A program made the translations under genes and the position numbers. The notes below the pieces were generated by a model. That model was not told the origin of the DNA, made no database searches, and saw nothing but the letters and a program-made list of their open reading frames with translations. DNA of 64,000 bases from Burkholderia sp. BCC1644 (GTDB lineage Bacteria > Pseudomonadota > Gammaproteobacteria > Burkholderiales > Burkholderiaceae). The DNA lies in assembly GCF_902833225.1 (NCBI RefSeq), contig NZ_CADFEI010000001.1, positions 558,001 through 622,000 on the forward strand, in the 5' to 3' direction. This document shows, in pieces, positions 25,723 through 33,988 of the stretch. Each line of letters starts with the position of its first letter. Within the stretch, counting starts at the first letter, position 1.

Positions 25723-26180
25723 ACCAATTCCTCCAGACAAGGTGATAGACCGCGGCCGCGGCGATCTGCCCGGCGCCGTATCCCGTAGCGGGACGGCCGC
25801 CGGCAGGCTGCCGGGGATCGGTTCGTTCAGACGGGCCTCGGGCCTGTCTTGCGATCGGAGCCCGGCGCGTTGCGGCGTTCGGGCGGTCGGTGGCGGCGGC
25901 GGGATGAGCGCCGCGCAAGTCGGGACCGCGCCGGCTACGACATGGCAGCGGTCTGCTCAGGTTGATGCGGTGATGCGCTCGCGAAGCGGCGAGCGCTTTA
26001 CGAGGACGTTGCGTCGCACGCCGTTCAGGCATGCGGGAGGGAGGCGTCACGACCGATGCATCGTGAATGTCGCGATGCATCGGTCGTGCGCATCGGAACG
26101 CGCTGGCGCCGCCAGAGCGGCGCCTCGCGCGAAACTCCATCCGGCAGCGGCCACCGACTGGCGGCCGATGCCGATGCGGC
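25723..26180. other. Gene-free region between infA and cspA
   Basis: In this 458-base stretch no convincing gene was seen. It should hold the infA promoter and the end of the cspA transcript. A 16-base perfect inverted repeat (listed next) is the main structure. Confidence 0.4.
26048..26088. repeat. Perfect 16-base inverted repeat downstream of cspA
   Basis: CACGACCGATGCATCG (26048-26063) and CGATGCATCGGTCGTG (26073-26088) flank a 9-base spacer. It lies 92 bases after the cspA stop codon. The stem would be very stable, but no T-run follows on either strand, so it could be a transcript-end hairpin or a protein site. Confidence 0.6.
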
Positions 26181-26384
26181 TTACTGCGGCGTGATGTTCG
26201 ACGCTTGCAGACCCTTCGGGCCGCGCTTCACTTCGAAGCTGACCTTCTGGCCTTCGGCCAGGGTCTTGAAGCCCGTGCCGCGAATTTCCGAGAAATGGGC
26301 GAACAGATCGTCGCCGCCGTTGTCCGGGGAGATGAAACCAAAGCCCTTGGTTTCGTTGAACCACTTGACGGTACCGGTATCCAC
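26181..26384 (-). CDS. cspA: Cold-shock protein, CspA family
   Basis: This is a 67-residue OB-fold RNA chaperone. It has both RNA-binding motifs, KGFGFI (RNP1) and DLFAHF (RNP2), and ends [10 protein letters not shown]. Such proteins melt RNA structures at low temperature or under stress. The start is GTG at 26384 (read as Met), with GGAAG 6 bases upstream. The leader up to about 26485 is AT-richer and contains small dyads, in keeping with the long structured leaders of csp mRNAs. Confidence 0.93.
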   Translation of the reverse strand: MDTGTVKWFNETKGFGFISPDNGGDDLFAHFSEIRGTGFKTLAEGQKVSFEVKRGPKGLQASNITPQ

Positions 26385-26417
26385 AAAAACTTCCTTAATA
26401 CAAATAATTGAACATGC

Positions 26418-26481
26418 GCCCGTGACGGGCACAGAAAGAATCAAAGAGGGAGAGACCAACGACTGCCGCACGGAGTGCGGC
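26418..26481 (-). promoter_or_regulatory. Structured leader of cspA
   Basis: Two short stems lie upstream of the cspA start: GCCCGT-G-ACGGGC (26418-26430) and GCCGCAC-GGA-GTGCGGC (26465-26481). Cold-shock mRNAs often have thermosensing leaders; that this is one is inferred. Confidence 0.3.
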
Positions 26482-26665
26482 CAATGATGAGCAATCGAAC
26501 TTCTTGAACACTTCGACCGTAGACACTACGCCGTCGCAACCGTTTCGTCAAGCCCTTTCGATGCAGCGCAACATGCGATCCCCGCGAGCGCCTTACGCGG
26601 CGGGCGTGACCGGCCGACGGGACATATTTCGATGCATCCCCGTTTTCGGCCGGCCTGCCCGCTTT

Positions 26666-27745
26666 TTACTGCGGCTCGAACACGTGATGCAGCGCCGGCG
26701 GCTCGCTGCCGTCGCGAATCCGCATCTCGAACGCCTTGCGCGCGACGCTCGTCGGCCGCACGTCGGCCACGTCCAGGTAGAACTGCGAATACCAGTCGCG
26801 CATCTGGTACAGCGGCCCGTCGCCCTCGCACAGCAGCGGGTTGTCGATCCGCGTCTTGCTGTGCCAGATGTCGACGTCCTCGTAGAACGCGCGCTGCGCT
26901 TCCTTCACGTACGCGTTCGCGATCTCCATGTTCTGCTCGTCGGTCAGCCCGGCCACCTTCTTCACGATCACGCCGTAGCGCAGCTCGAAGCTGTTCATGT
27001 CGATCGGCACGTGGCAGTTCAGCAGCACCGAATGGATCGGCTGCCCGCCGCTCTGCCCCGTCATCTGCGTGATGTGCACGGCCGGCCCGAAGTAGGTCGA
27101 CAGCGCGGTCAGGGCGTCGCCGCCGAGCTTCTCGCTGCGGCCGACCATCAGCTGCGTCGCCTTGTGGTCCTCGAACAGGTTCGCGAAATAGTCGATCGGC
27201 GCATGGTGCACGGTCGCGAAGTGCGCGACATCCGAGATGTTGTCGACCAGTTCGCGGCAGTTGGCCTGGATCACCATCTTGTCGACGACCCAGTCCGACC
27301 ATTCGTCTGAGAAGCACACGTCGAGGCGCGGAATCGCGACATCGGCCGGCGGCGCGTTGCCTTCCGGGTCGTTCCACACGAACAGCAGGTTGTTTTCCTC
27401 GCAGGTCGGCCACGCGCCGATGCGCGCCTTCGGCGGAATCCGCTTGCAGTACGGGATCGACGCGCACTGCCCTTCGCCGCTCCACGCCCAGCCGTGGAAC
27501 GGGCATACGAGGTTGTCGCCTTCGACCGTGCCGAGGCTCAGGTCGGCGCCCATGTGCGGACAGTACGCATCGACGATGTTGACCTTGCCGGTCGAATCGG
27601 CGAACGCGGCGAGCTTTCGGCCGAAGACGTTCAGCGTGTGCGGCTTGCCGTCCTTGTAGTCGCGGGCGAGCCCGAGGCAGTGCCAGCCGCGCGCATAGCG
27701 CTGCGCGAGCGGCTGGGCTTCGATCTTGTAAGGGCGTGCGGACAT
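26666..27745 (-). CDS. kshA: 3-ketosteroid 9-alpha-hydroxylase oxygenase subunit
   Basis: This 359-residue Rieske non-haem iron oxygenase hydroxylates C9 of androsta-diene-dione, which breaks ring B. The Rieske ligands are Cys62, His64, Cys81 and His84 (CPHMGAD, then CPFHGW). The mononuclear iron site lies in NCRELVDNISDVAHFATVHH, with Asp172, His175 and His180 as likely ligands. The whole layout, including WSDWVVDKMVIQANCREL, is that of KshA. The reductase partner KshB is encoded at 51352, 24 kb away. It is the last gene of the long minus-strand catabolic run, 69 bases after the RND gene. Confidence 0.92.
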   Translation of the reverse strand: MSARPYKIEAQPLAQRYARGWHCLGLARDYKDGKPHTLNVFGRKLAAFADSTGKVNIVDAYCPHMGADLSLGTVEGDNLVCPFHGWAWSGEGQCASIPYCKRIPPKARIGAWPTCEENNLLFVWNDPEGNAPPADVAIPRLDVCFSDEWSDWVVDKMVIQANCRELVDNISDVAHFATVHHAPIDYFANLFEDHKATQLMVGRSEKLGGDALTALSTYFGPAVHITQMTGQSGGQPIHSVLLNCHVPIDMNSFELRYGVIVKKVAGLTDEQNMEIANAYVKEAQRAFYEDVDIWHSKTRIDNPLLCEGDGPLYQMRDWYSQFYLDVADVRPTSVARKAFEMRIRDGSEPPALHHVFEPQ

Positions 27746-27814
27746 GTGGGTTGACTCCTTCTGTGGGAGAGCGCGCGGCGGCCCGCCGCGCGCGGGGGAA
27801 ATGGGGCGCGCCGT

Positions 27815-30277
27815 TCAGCGCATCGGATTGCCGGGTTCGAGCGCGGGCGACGGCTTCAGCGGCACGGGGGCCGCCGGCGACGGCTGCTGCTGTTGCGACA
27901 CGCGGCGCTCGGCACGCTCGACGCCGAGCCACGCGGCGAGCGCGGGCAGCAGGAACACCGCGCCGAACAGGTTCACGAGGAACATGAACGCGAGCAGCAC
28001 GCCCATGTCGACCTGGAACTTCAGCGCGGAGAATGCCCACGTACCCACGCCGATGAACATCGTGACGGCCGTGAACAGCGCCGCCGTGCCGCGCTGGCGC
28101 ATCGCGTCGGCGAATGCGTCCGGCAGCGTCGCGCCGTGGCGGAGGTCGTGCTGCAGGCGCTCGTACAGGTAGATCCCGTAGTCGACGCCCACGCCCACGC
28201 CGAGCGTGATCACCGGCAGCGTCGCGACCTTCAGCCCGATGCCGAGGCGCGCCATCACCGCGTTGCACAGGATCGACACGAGCGTGAGCGGCACGATGAT
28301 GCACAGCACCGCGCGCCACGAGCGGAACGTCACCGCGCAGAGCAGCGCGATCGCGCCGAAGATCGACAGCAGCATCGCGATCTCCGCGTCGCCGACAGCC
28401 TCGTTGGTCGCGGCCATCACGCCGACGTTGCCGCCTGCAAGCCGGAACGCGACGTTCGGCGTCGGGTTCTCGGCCGCGAAGCGCTTGATCTCGTCGACGA
28501 TGTGCGCGATGGTCGTGCCCTCGTGGTTCTTCGTGTAGATCAGCACCTGGATCGCCTTGCAGTTCGCGGTGTTCATCCCGTTGTCGGGGTCGAACGCGTT
28601 GGAACCCTGCGTGAGCCCGTCGCTGGAGCGCGGCAGCGCGGCCCAGCGCGGGTTGCCTTCGTTGAAGGCGGCGATGAACACCTTGCCCTGCGACGACACG
28701 CTCGTCACCGACTGCACGCCGGCCACGCCGCGCATGTTCATCTCGAACTTCTCGATCGCGCTCATCACCGGGTAACGCAGGCACGCGTCGTCGAAGCCGG
28801 TCGTCTCGACGATCACCGACAGCACGTCGACGCCGATGTTGTACTGGTGCGTGATCGCCGCGTTGTCGATGTTGTAGCGCGAGTTCGCACGCAATTCCGG
28901 CGCGCCCGTGCCGATGTCGCCGATCTCCAGCTTGCGCGATTCGAGCGTGCCATAGGCGAGCAGCGCGAGCGCCACCGCGAACACGCCGAGCGCCGGCGCC
29001 GGCCGCGCGAACACCGCGAAGCGCGACCACATCCGGCTGCCGCCGGCCGCCGCCGTGCGCTGTGCGCGCGCCAGCGTGCCGCGTTCGAGGCGCGTATAAG
29101 ACAGCAGGATCGGCAGGAACACCTTGTTCGTCACGATCATCAGCAGCACGCCGAGGCACGCGGTGATGCCGAGCTCGCGCACGATGTCGATCTTGATCCG
29201 CATGATCACCATGAAGCCGAGCGCGTTGGTCAGCAGCGCGACGGTGCCCGGCACGAACAGCTTGCGGAACGCGTCGCGCGCGGCGTCGACCGACGACGCG
29301 CCGCGCACCAGCGCCTGCTTCCACGCGTTGGTCATCTGCACCGCGTGCGACACGCCGATCGAGAAAATCAGGAACGGCACGAGGATCGACATCGGGTCGA
29401 TGCCGAGCCCGAGCAACGGCAGCGAACCGAGCAGCCAGACGACCGGCAGCAGCGCGACGACGAGCGCGAGCACGGTGGTCTTCAGCGAGCGCGTATAGGC
29501 GAACAGCAGCGCAGCCGTCACGAGGAACGCGAGCGCGAAGAACGCCATCACGCCCGCGATGCCGTTCTCGACGTCGCCGACCAGCTTCGCGAAGCCGATG
29601 ATGCTCACGTCGATGCCCTGCTTCGCGTACTTCGCGCGGATCTCCTCGAGCTGGCGCGCGACCGCGCTGTAGTCGAGCCGCTTGCCGGTGGTCGGATCGG
29701 TCTCGCGCAGCTCCGCGCGGATCAGCGCCGACTTCAGGTCGTTGCCGACGAGGCGGCCGATTTGCCCCGAGCGCGCGACGTTGCGGCGCACCTTCGCGAG
29801 ATCGTCCGGGTTCGCGCTCGAGAACTGGCCGGGCACGACGACGTCGCCGCGGAAGCCGGCCTCGGTCACCTCGGTGTAGTGGACGTTCGGCGTGAACAGC
29901 GAGAACACGCGCGAGCGGTTCACGCCGGGGATGAAGAACACGTCGTCGGTCGCATGGCGCAGCGCGTCCATGAACGTCTGGTTGTAGATGTCGCCGTCGC
30001 CCTTCCAGCGCAGGCTCACGAGGATCGTGTTCGCGCCGGGGAACGCCCCCGCATAACGCTCGAACACCTGCATGTACGGGTGCTGCATCGGGATCATCTT
30101 GTTGAAGCCCGGATCGAGCTTCAGGCGCGTCGCGGACAGTCCGAGCGCCAGCGTCACCGCGACGCACAGCAGCATCAGCAGCTTGCGTTGGCGGATGATC
30201 GTATTGGCGCAGCGCTCGACGAACGTCGCGAGGCGCGACGCGGGAGCGGCTTCAGGGGGGCGTGACAGGTCGTTCAT
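27815..30277 (-). CDS. MMPL/RND-family inner-membrane transporter
   Basis: This is an 820-residue permease with about twelve transmembrane helices in two halves and two large periplasmic loops. The first helix is LLMLLCVAVTLALGL, a loop domain follows (about residues 60-240), and the helix blocks include VTLALGLSATRL, TVALLTNALGFMVIM and TLGVGVGVDYGIYLYERL. Acidic residues in TM4/TM10-type segments, such as GVDYGIY, suit proton coupling. It belongs to the hydrophobe/MMPL group, whose members move lipids, sterols or hopanoids. A YCF48-type gene 94 bases upstream and the DUF1302/DUF1329 pair elsewhere in the locus form a recurring set. Steroid movement is inferred; the direction is unknown. Confidence 0.88.
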   Translation of the reverse strand: MNDLSRPPEAAPASRLATFVERCANTIIRQRKLLMLLCVAVTLALGLSATRLKLDPGFNKMIPMQHPYMQVFERYAGAFPGANTILVSLRWKGDGDIYNQTFMDALRHATDDVFFIPGVNRSRVFSLFTPNVHYTEVTEAGFRGDVVVPGQFSSANPDDLAKVRRNVARSGQIGRLVGNDLKSALIRAELRETDPTTGKRLDYSAVARQLEEIRAKYAKQGIDVSIIGFAKLVGDVENGIAGVMAFFALAFLVTAALLFAYTRSLKTTVLALVVALLPVVWLLGSLPLLGLGIDPMSILVPFLIFSIGVSHAVQMTNAWKQALVRGASSVDAARDAFRKLFVPGTVALLTNALGFMVIMRIKIDIVRELGITACLGVLLMIVTNKVFLPILLSYTRLERGTLARAQRTAAAGGSRMWSRFAVFARPAPALGVFAVALALLAYGTLESRKLEIGDIGTGAPELRANSRYNIDNAAITHQYNIGVDVLSVIVETTGFDDACLRYPVMSAIEKFEMNMRGVAGVQSVTSVSSQGKVFIAAFNEGNPRWAALPRSSDGLTQGSNAFDPDNGMNTANCKAIQVLIYTKNHEGTTIAHIVDEIKRFAAENPTPNVAFRLAGGNVGVMAATNEAVGDAEIAMLLSIFGAIALLCAVTFRSWRAVLCIIVPLTLVSILCNAVMARLGIGLKVATLPVITLGVGVGVDYGIYLYERLQHDLRHGATLPDAFADAMRQRGTAALFTAVTMFIGVGTWAFSALKFQVDMGVLLAFMFLVNLFGAVFLLPALAAWLGVERAERRVSQQQQPSPAAPVPLKPSPALEPGNPMR

Positions 30278-30371
30278 GGATTTCTCGTGTCGGTACTGGC
30301 TGGCGATGCGAAACGAACGGAAGCGTGCGGAACCCGGCGGTCGCGTCTGTCGCGGCCGCCGGGGCCGGGCG

Positions 30372-31334
30372 TCAGGACGGCGACGCGGCGAGCGGCGCGA
30401 CACCCGCTTCGCCGCCGAGCAGCAGCGCACCGTGGCCCATGTCGAGCACGGCCGCGAGGCTCTGCACGCCGCCGAGCTTGCGCACGTCGAAGGTCAGCCC
30501 GCCGTCGCGCGACGCGACGATCGCACCACCCTGGCCGACCAGCACGAGTTCGCCGTCGGCAAGCTGGGTCGCACCGAAATACGACACCGGCACATGGCTG
30601 TCGACGTGCGTCCAGGTCGTGCCGTGATCGGTGCTGCGCACCACGTTGCCGCGCATCCCGTATGCGACCCAGTCGCCGTTGGCGAGCATCAGCGCGCCGA
30701 ACAGCGAACCCGCGTACGGCGACGCCAGCTTGTCCCACGTGACGCCGTTGTCGGTCGAGCGCAGCAGCGTGCCGCTTTCGCCCGCGATCAGCAGGTTGCC
30801 GTGGCCGTCGCCGACGATCGCGTTCAGGTGGCGGTCGCCGGCCGGCGTCTTCACCGTCTGCCAGTTGACGCCGCCGTCGTTCGAGCGCAGCAGCTGGCCG
30901 AAGCTGCCGGCCGCGAACAGCGGGCCGTCAGCGGTGCCCCATACGGACAGCAGCGGATCGGAATGTTCGTGGTCCATGTGGACCTCGCGCCAGTGCACGC
31001 CGCCATCGTCGCTGCGCACGATCCGGCCGTCGTGACCGACCGCGATCCCGAGCGTCGGCGTGATGAAGCGCACCTGCGTGAGCGTCGACGCCTGGTCATG
31101 CGCGATCGACGCCGGCCGCCAATGGGCGCCCGCGTCGTCGCTCAGCAGGATCACGCCGCGCTCGCCGACCGCGACGATGCGCGTCGTGCCGGCGCGGGCG
31201 AGCCCGTTGATCTGCAGCCGGTCCGCGTGGATCGCGGTGACCGGGAACGCCGGCAGCGGGCGCGGCGAAAACGCGAACAGCGCGGCGCCGAGCACCAGCG
31301 CCGACATCGCGAGTCCGGGCAAAGTTCGTTTCAT
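30372..31334 (-). CDS. YCF48-type beta-propeller protein
   Basis: This is a 320-residue exported protein. The N-terminal hydrophobic segment (LPGLAMSALVLGAALFAF) is a signal or anchor. The rest is six or so repeats of the BNR/YCF48 kind, with units such as LLSDDAGAHWRP, VRSDDGGVHWRE, LRSNDGGVNWQT, LRSTDNGVTWDK and VRSTDHGTTWTH, giving a beta-propeller. YCF48 relatives in plants assemble photosystem II; in heterotrophs they lie next to RND permeases and DUF1302/1329 genes, as here. It probably binds the permease on the periplasmic side. The Met at 31334 has AGGAGA upstream. Confidence 0.85.
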   Translation of the reverse strand: MKRTLPGLAMSALVLGAALFAFSPRPLPAFPVTAIHADRLQINGLARAGTTRIVAVGERGVILLSDDAGAHWRPASIAHDQASTLTQVRFITPTLGIAVGHDGRIVRSDDGGVHWREVHMDHEHSDPLLSVWGTADGPLFAAGSFGQLLRSNDGGVNWQTVKTPAGDRHLNAIVGDGHGNLLIAGESGTLLRSTDNGVTWDKLASPYAGSLFGALMLANGDWVAYGMRGNVVRSTDHGTTWTHVDSHVPVSYFGATQLADGELVLVGQGGAIVASRDGGLTFDVRKLGGVQSLAAVLDMGHGALLLGGEAGVAPLAASPS

Positions 31335-31484
31335 CGCTTGTCTCCTGTTTCTGCGTTCGACGGCGGCGCGCGCCGAAGCGCCCGCCACCGTCGGCTGCAA
31401 GTCTCCGGGCCGTCGGTCGTTGCCGCGGCCTCGAATGGTCCTGACTGGATGGCCGCGTGTGCGGTGCGGCCTGTCCGCGTACCG

Positions 31485-32690
31485 CTAGGCGCCGACTTCG
31501 AACAGCGCAGCGGCACCCATCCCGCCGCCGATGCACATCGTCACGACCGCGTGCCGCACGCCGCGCCGCGCGCCTTCGAGCAACGCGTGCATCGTCATAC
31601 GCGTACCCGACATCCCGAACGGATGGCCGAGCGCGATCGCGCCGCCGTCGACGTTCAGCCGGTCGCCGGGGATGCCGAGCGTGTCGCGGCAGTACAGCGC
31701 CTGGCACGCGAACGCTTCGTTCAGTTCCCACAACCCGACGTCGCCCACCGTCATCCCGAAGCGCGCCAGCAGCTTCGGAATCGCGAACACCGGGCCGATG
31801 CCCATCTCGTCCGGCTCGCAGCCGGCCACCGCGAGGCCACGGAACGCGCCGAGCGGCGTCAGCCCGCGGCGCAGGGCCTCGCTGCGCGACATCACGACCA
31901 CGGCCGCCGCGCCGTCCGACAGTTGCGACGCATTGCCGGCCGTCACGAACTCCCCTTGCTCGACGACCTTGCCGCCGCTCCACGACGGCTTCAGCCCCGC
32001 GAGCCGCTCGGCCGTCGTGTCGGCGCGCACGCCTTCGTCGCGGGCGGCGTTCACGTCCTCGTGACCGGCCGGGTTGCCTTCCTTGTCGAACAGCGCGCGC
32101 CGCACGTCGAGCGGCGCGATTTCGGCATCGAAACGACCGGCCGCCTGGGCGGCGGCCGTGCGCTGGTGGCTCTGCAGCGCGAATTCATCCTGTGCGGCGC
32201 GCGAGATCCCGTAGCGGCGCGACACGATCTCGGCCGTTTCCATCATCGCCATGTACGCAGCCGGCTGGTGGTCGAGCACGGCCTGCGAACGCGCGCGATA
32301 CGCGTTCTTGTGCTTGTTCTGCGTGAGCGAGATCGACTCGACGCCACCCGCGACGACGATCCGCGTGTCGCCCGCGCCGATGCTGCGCGCGGCGCTCGCG
32401 ATCGACATCAGGCCCGACGAGCACATGCGGTCGATCGCCATGCCGGGCACCGACGCCGGCAACCCGGCCGCCGCCGCCGACAGGCGGCCGATGTTGTAGC
32501 CCTGCGTACCCTGCTGCGCGGCGCAGCCGATCAGCACGTCGTCGACGTCGGCCGGCGCGACGCCCGCGCGTTCGAGCGCGGTGCGCACGACGTGGCCGCC
32601 CAGCGCGGGCGCCTCGGTGTCGTTGAAGATGCCGCGAAACGCCTTGCCGATCGGCGTGCGTGCGACGGAAACGATGACTGCGTCTTCCAT
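31485..32690 (-). CDS. Acetyl-CoA C-acyltransferase (thiolase)
   Basis: This 401-residue thiolase cleaves 3-oxoacyl-CoA with CoA. The acyl-binding Cys90 is in [10 protein letters not shown]; the His of GHPFGMSG and the second Cys of TMCIGGGMG complete the site. Length and motifs are normal. It is 12 bases after the MaoC gene in the minus-strand run. The locus also has a FadA6-like thiolase (37338), so this one probably handles another thiolysis step of ring or side-chain removal. The exact substrate is not visible. Confidence 0.9.
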   Translation of the reverse strand: MEDAVIVSVARTPIGKAFRGIFNDTEAPALGGHVVRTALERAGVAPADVDDVLIGCAAQQGTQGYNIGRLSAAAAGLPASVPGMAIDRMCSSGLMSIASAARSIGAGDTRIVVAGGVESISLTQNKHKNAYRARSQAVLDHQPAAYMAMMETAEIVSRRYGISRAAQDEFALQSHQRTAAAQAAGRFDAEIAPLDVRRALFDKEGNPAGHEDVNAARDEGVRADTTAERLAGLKPSWSGGKVVEQGEFVTAGNASQLSDGAAAVVVMSRSEALRRGLTPLGAFRGLAVAGCEPDEMGIGPVFAIPKLLARFGMTVGDVGLWELNEAFACQALYCRDTLGIPGDRLNVDGGAIALGHPFGMSGTRMTMHALLEGARRGVRHAVVTMCIGGGMGAAALFEVGA

Positions 32691-32702
32691 GTTTCTGACT
32701 CT

Positions 32703-33191
32703 CTAGAAGTAATAGCGGCTGATCGTGTCGGCGACGCAGCCGGGCTTCGCTTCGCCCTCGATCTCGACGGTCACGCGAATCCATGCCTGCACACCGCCTT
32801 CGAGCGGCTCGACGCGCAGCAGCTCGCCGACGCCGCGCACGCGCGCGCCGACCTTCACCGGCGCCGGGAAGCGGATCTTGTCGCAGCCGTAGTTGACGCC
32901 GAGCCGCGCGCCGTCGATACGCACGATCTGCGGCAGGAAGTAATTGACGAGCGACAACGTCAGGTAGCCGTGCGCGATGCACGCGCCGAACGGGCCGTCC
33001 TTCGCGCGCACCGGATCGACGTGCACCCACTGGTGATCGCCCGTCGCATCGGCAAAGCCGTCGATGCGGATCTGGTCGATCGCGAGCCACGCGCTCGCGC
33101 CGAGCGTGTCGCCGACGGCCGCGACGAGTTCGCCGGGATGCGCGAACACGCGGGGCGTCGAATGCACCGGGTCGAGGGACGTGTCCATCAT
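32703..33191 (-). CDS. MaoC-family hydratase
   Basis: This is a 162-residue hot-dog fold enoyl-CoA hydratase. The hydratase-2 motif is seen in FADATGDHQWVHVDP, with Asp and His as catalytic pair (about residues 48-58), followed by GPFGACIAHGYLTLSL. It starts over the stop of the IpdF gene (ATGATG), so it is coupled to it. It would hydrate an enoyl-CoA in the breakdown of the C/D-ring fragment. Confidence 0.88.
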   Translation of the reverse strand: MMDTSLDPVHSTPRVFAHPGELVAAVGDTLGASAWLAIDQIRIDGFADATGDHQWVHVDPVRAKDGPFGACIAHGYLTLSLVNYFLPQIVRIDGARLGVNYGCDKIRFPAPVKVGARVRGVGELLRVEPLEGGVQAWIRVTVEIEGEAKPGCVADTISRYYF

Positions 33192-33988
33192 GCGTGCTGG
33201 CTGCTGACCGACAGCACTTCGCCCGTCATGTACGACGCGTAATCGCTTGCAAGGAACACCATCACGTTCGCGACCTCCCAGACTTCGGCGGCGCGCCCGA
33301 AGGCTTCGCGCGACGCCAGTTGATTCAGCAGGTCGGCCGGAGCCGACTTCTTCAAAAAATCGTGCATCGCAATGCTCGGTGCGACCGCGTTGATGCGCAC
33401 GCCGTATGGCGACGCCTCGAGCGCCGCGCAGCGCGTGAGCGCCATCACGCCCGCTTTCGCGGCCGCGTAGTGCGCTTGTTCCGCCTGCGCGCGCCAGCCG
33501 AGCACCGATGCGTTGTTGACGATCGCGCCGCGGCCTCGGGCCTGCATGTGCGGCAGCATCGCGCGCGTCATCCGGAACGTCCCGGTAAGGCTAATGTCGA
33601 TCACGCGCGACCATTCGGCATCGTCCATATCGACGATGCGGGTCGACCCGCCGAGCCCGGCGTTGTTGATCAGCACGTCGACGCCGTCGAGCTTGTCCTG
33701 TGCCTGCGCGACCAGCGCCTGCACGTCGGCCTCGACCGCAACGTTGCACAGGCGGCCGTAGATCTGTTGCAGCCCCGTTTCCGCCCGCAGCGTCTCGACG
33801 GCCTGTTCGAGACGCTTTTCGTGGATATCGGAGATGAACAGCGCGCGGCAGCCTTCCTCCGCGCAGCGGCGCGCGGCCGCGAAGCCGATGCCGGCGCCGG
33901 CGGCGGCCGTGATCAGCACCGATTTGCCGGCGAGCAGCTGGTGGCCCGGCACGTACGCCGGTGCTTTCTGGATCTGGGGTTCGGTCAT
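33188..33988 (-). CDS. ipdF: IpdF-like SDR (C/D-ring hydroxyl oxidation)
   Basis: This is a 266-residue SDR. The cofactor motif is TAAAGAGIG (about residues 27-35), NNAGLGG at about 109-115, and catalytic Ser/Tyr/Lys lie in NASVLGWRAQ and HYAAAKAGVMALTR. The SVLGWRAQ segment and the ending LSVSSQHA closely recall the KstR2-regulon SDR IpdF of mycobacteria, which oxidises the 5-hydroxyl of the HIP-CoA intermediate. It overlaps the FadE30-like gene upstream (ATGA) and the MaoC gene downstream. Identification rests on remembered similarity and gene context. Confidence 0.75.
   Translation of the reverse strand: MTEPQIQKAPAYVPGHQLLAGKSVLITAAAGAGIGFAAARRCAEEGCRALFISDIHEKRLEQAVETLRAETGLQQIYGRLCNVAVEADVQALVAQAQDKLDGVDVLINNAGLGGSTRIVDMDDAEWSRVIDISLTGTFRMTRAMLPHMQARGRGAIVNNASVLGWRAQAEQAHYAAAKAGVMALTRCAALEASPYGVRINAVAPSIAMHDFLKKSAPADLLNQLASREAFGRAAEVWEVANVMVFLASDYASYMTGEVLSVSSQHA

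Noticed and set aside
25571..26140. A 189-codon open frame on the minus strand near infA
   Set aside because: It overlaps infA in another frame, is Arg/Ala/Pro-rich and reads through the 16-base inverted repeat. No family is recognised.
26526..30167. A 1213-codon open frame on the minus strand in another phase
   Set aside because: It overlaps the RND permease and kshA in the wrong frame and is made mostly of Arg, Ala, Gly and Asp. The true frames have membrane helices and the Rieske motif.
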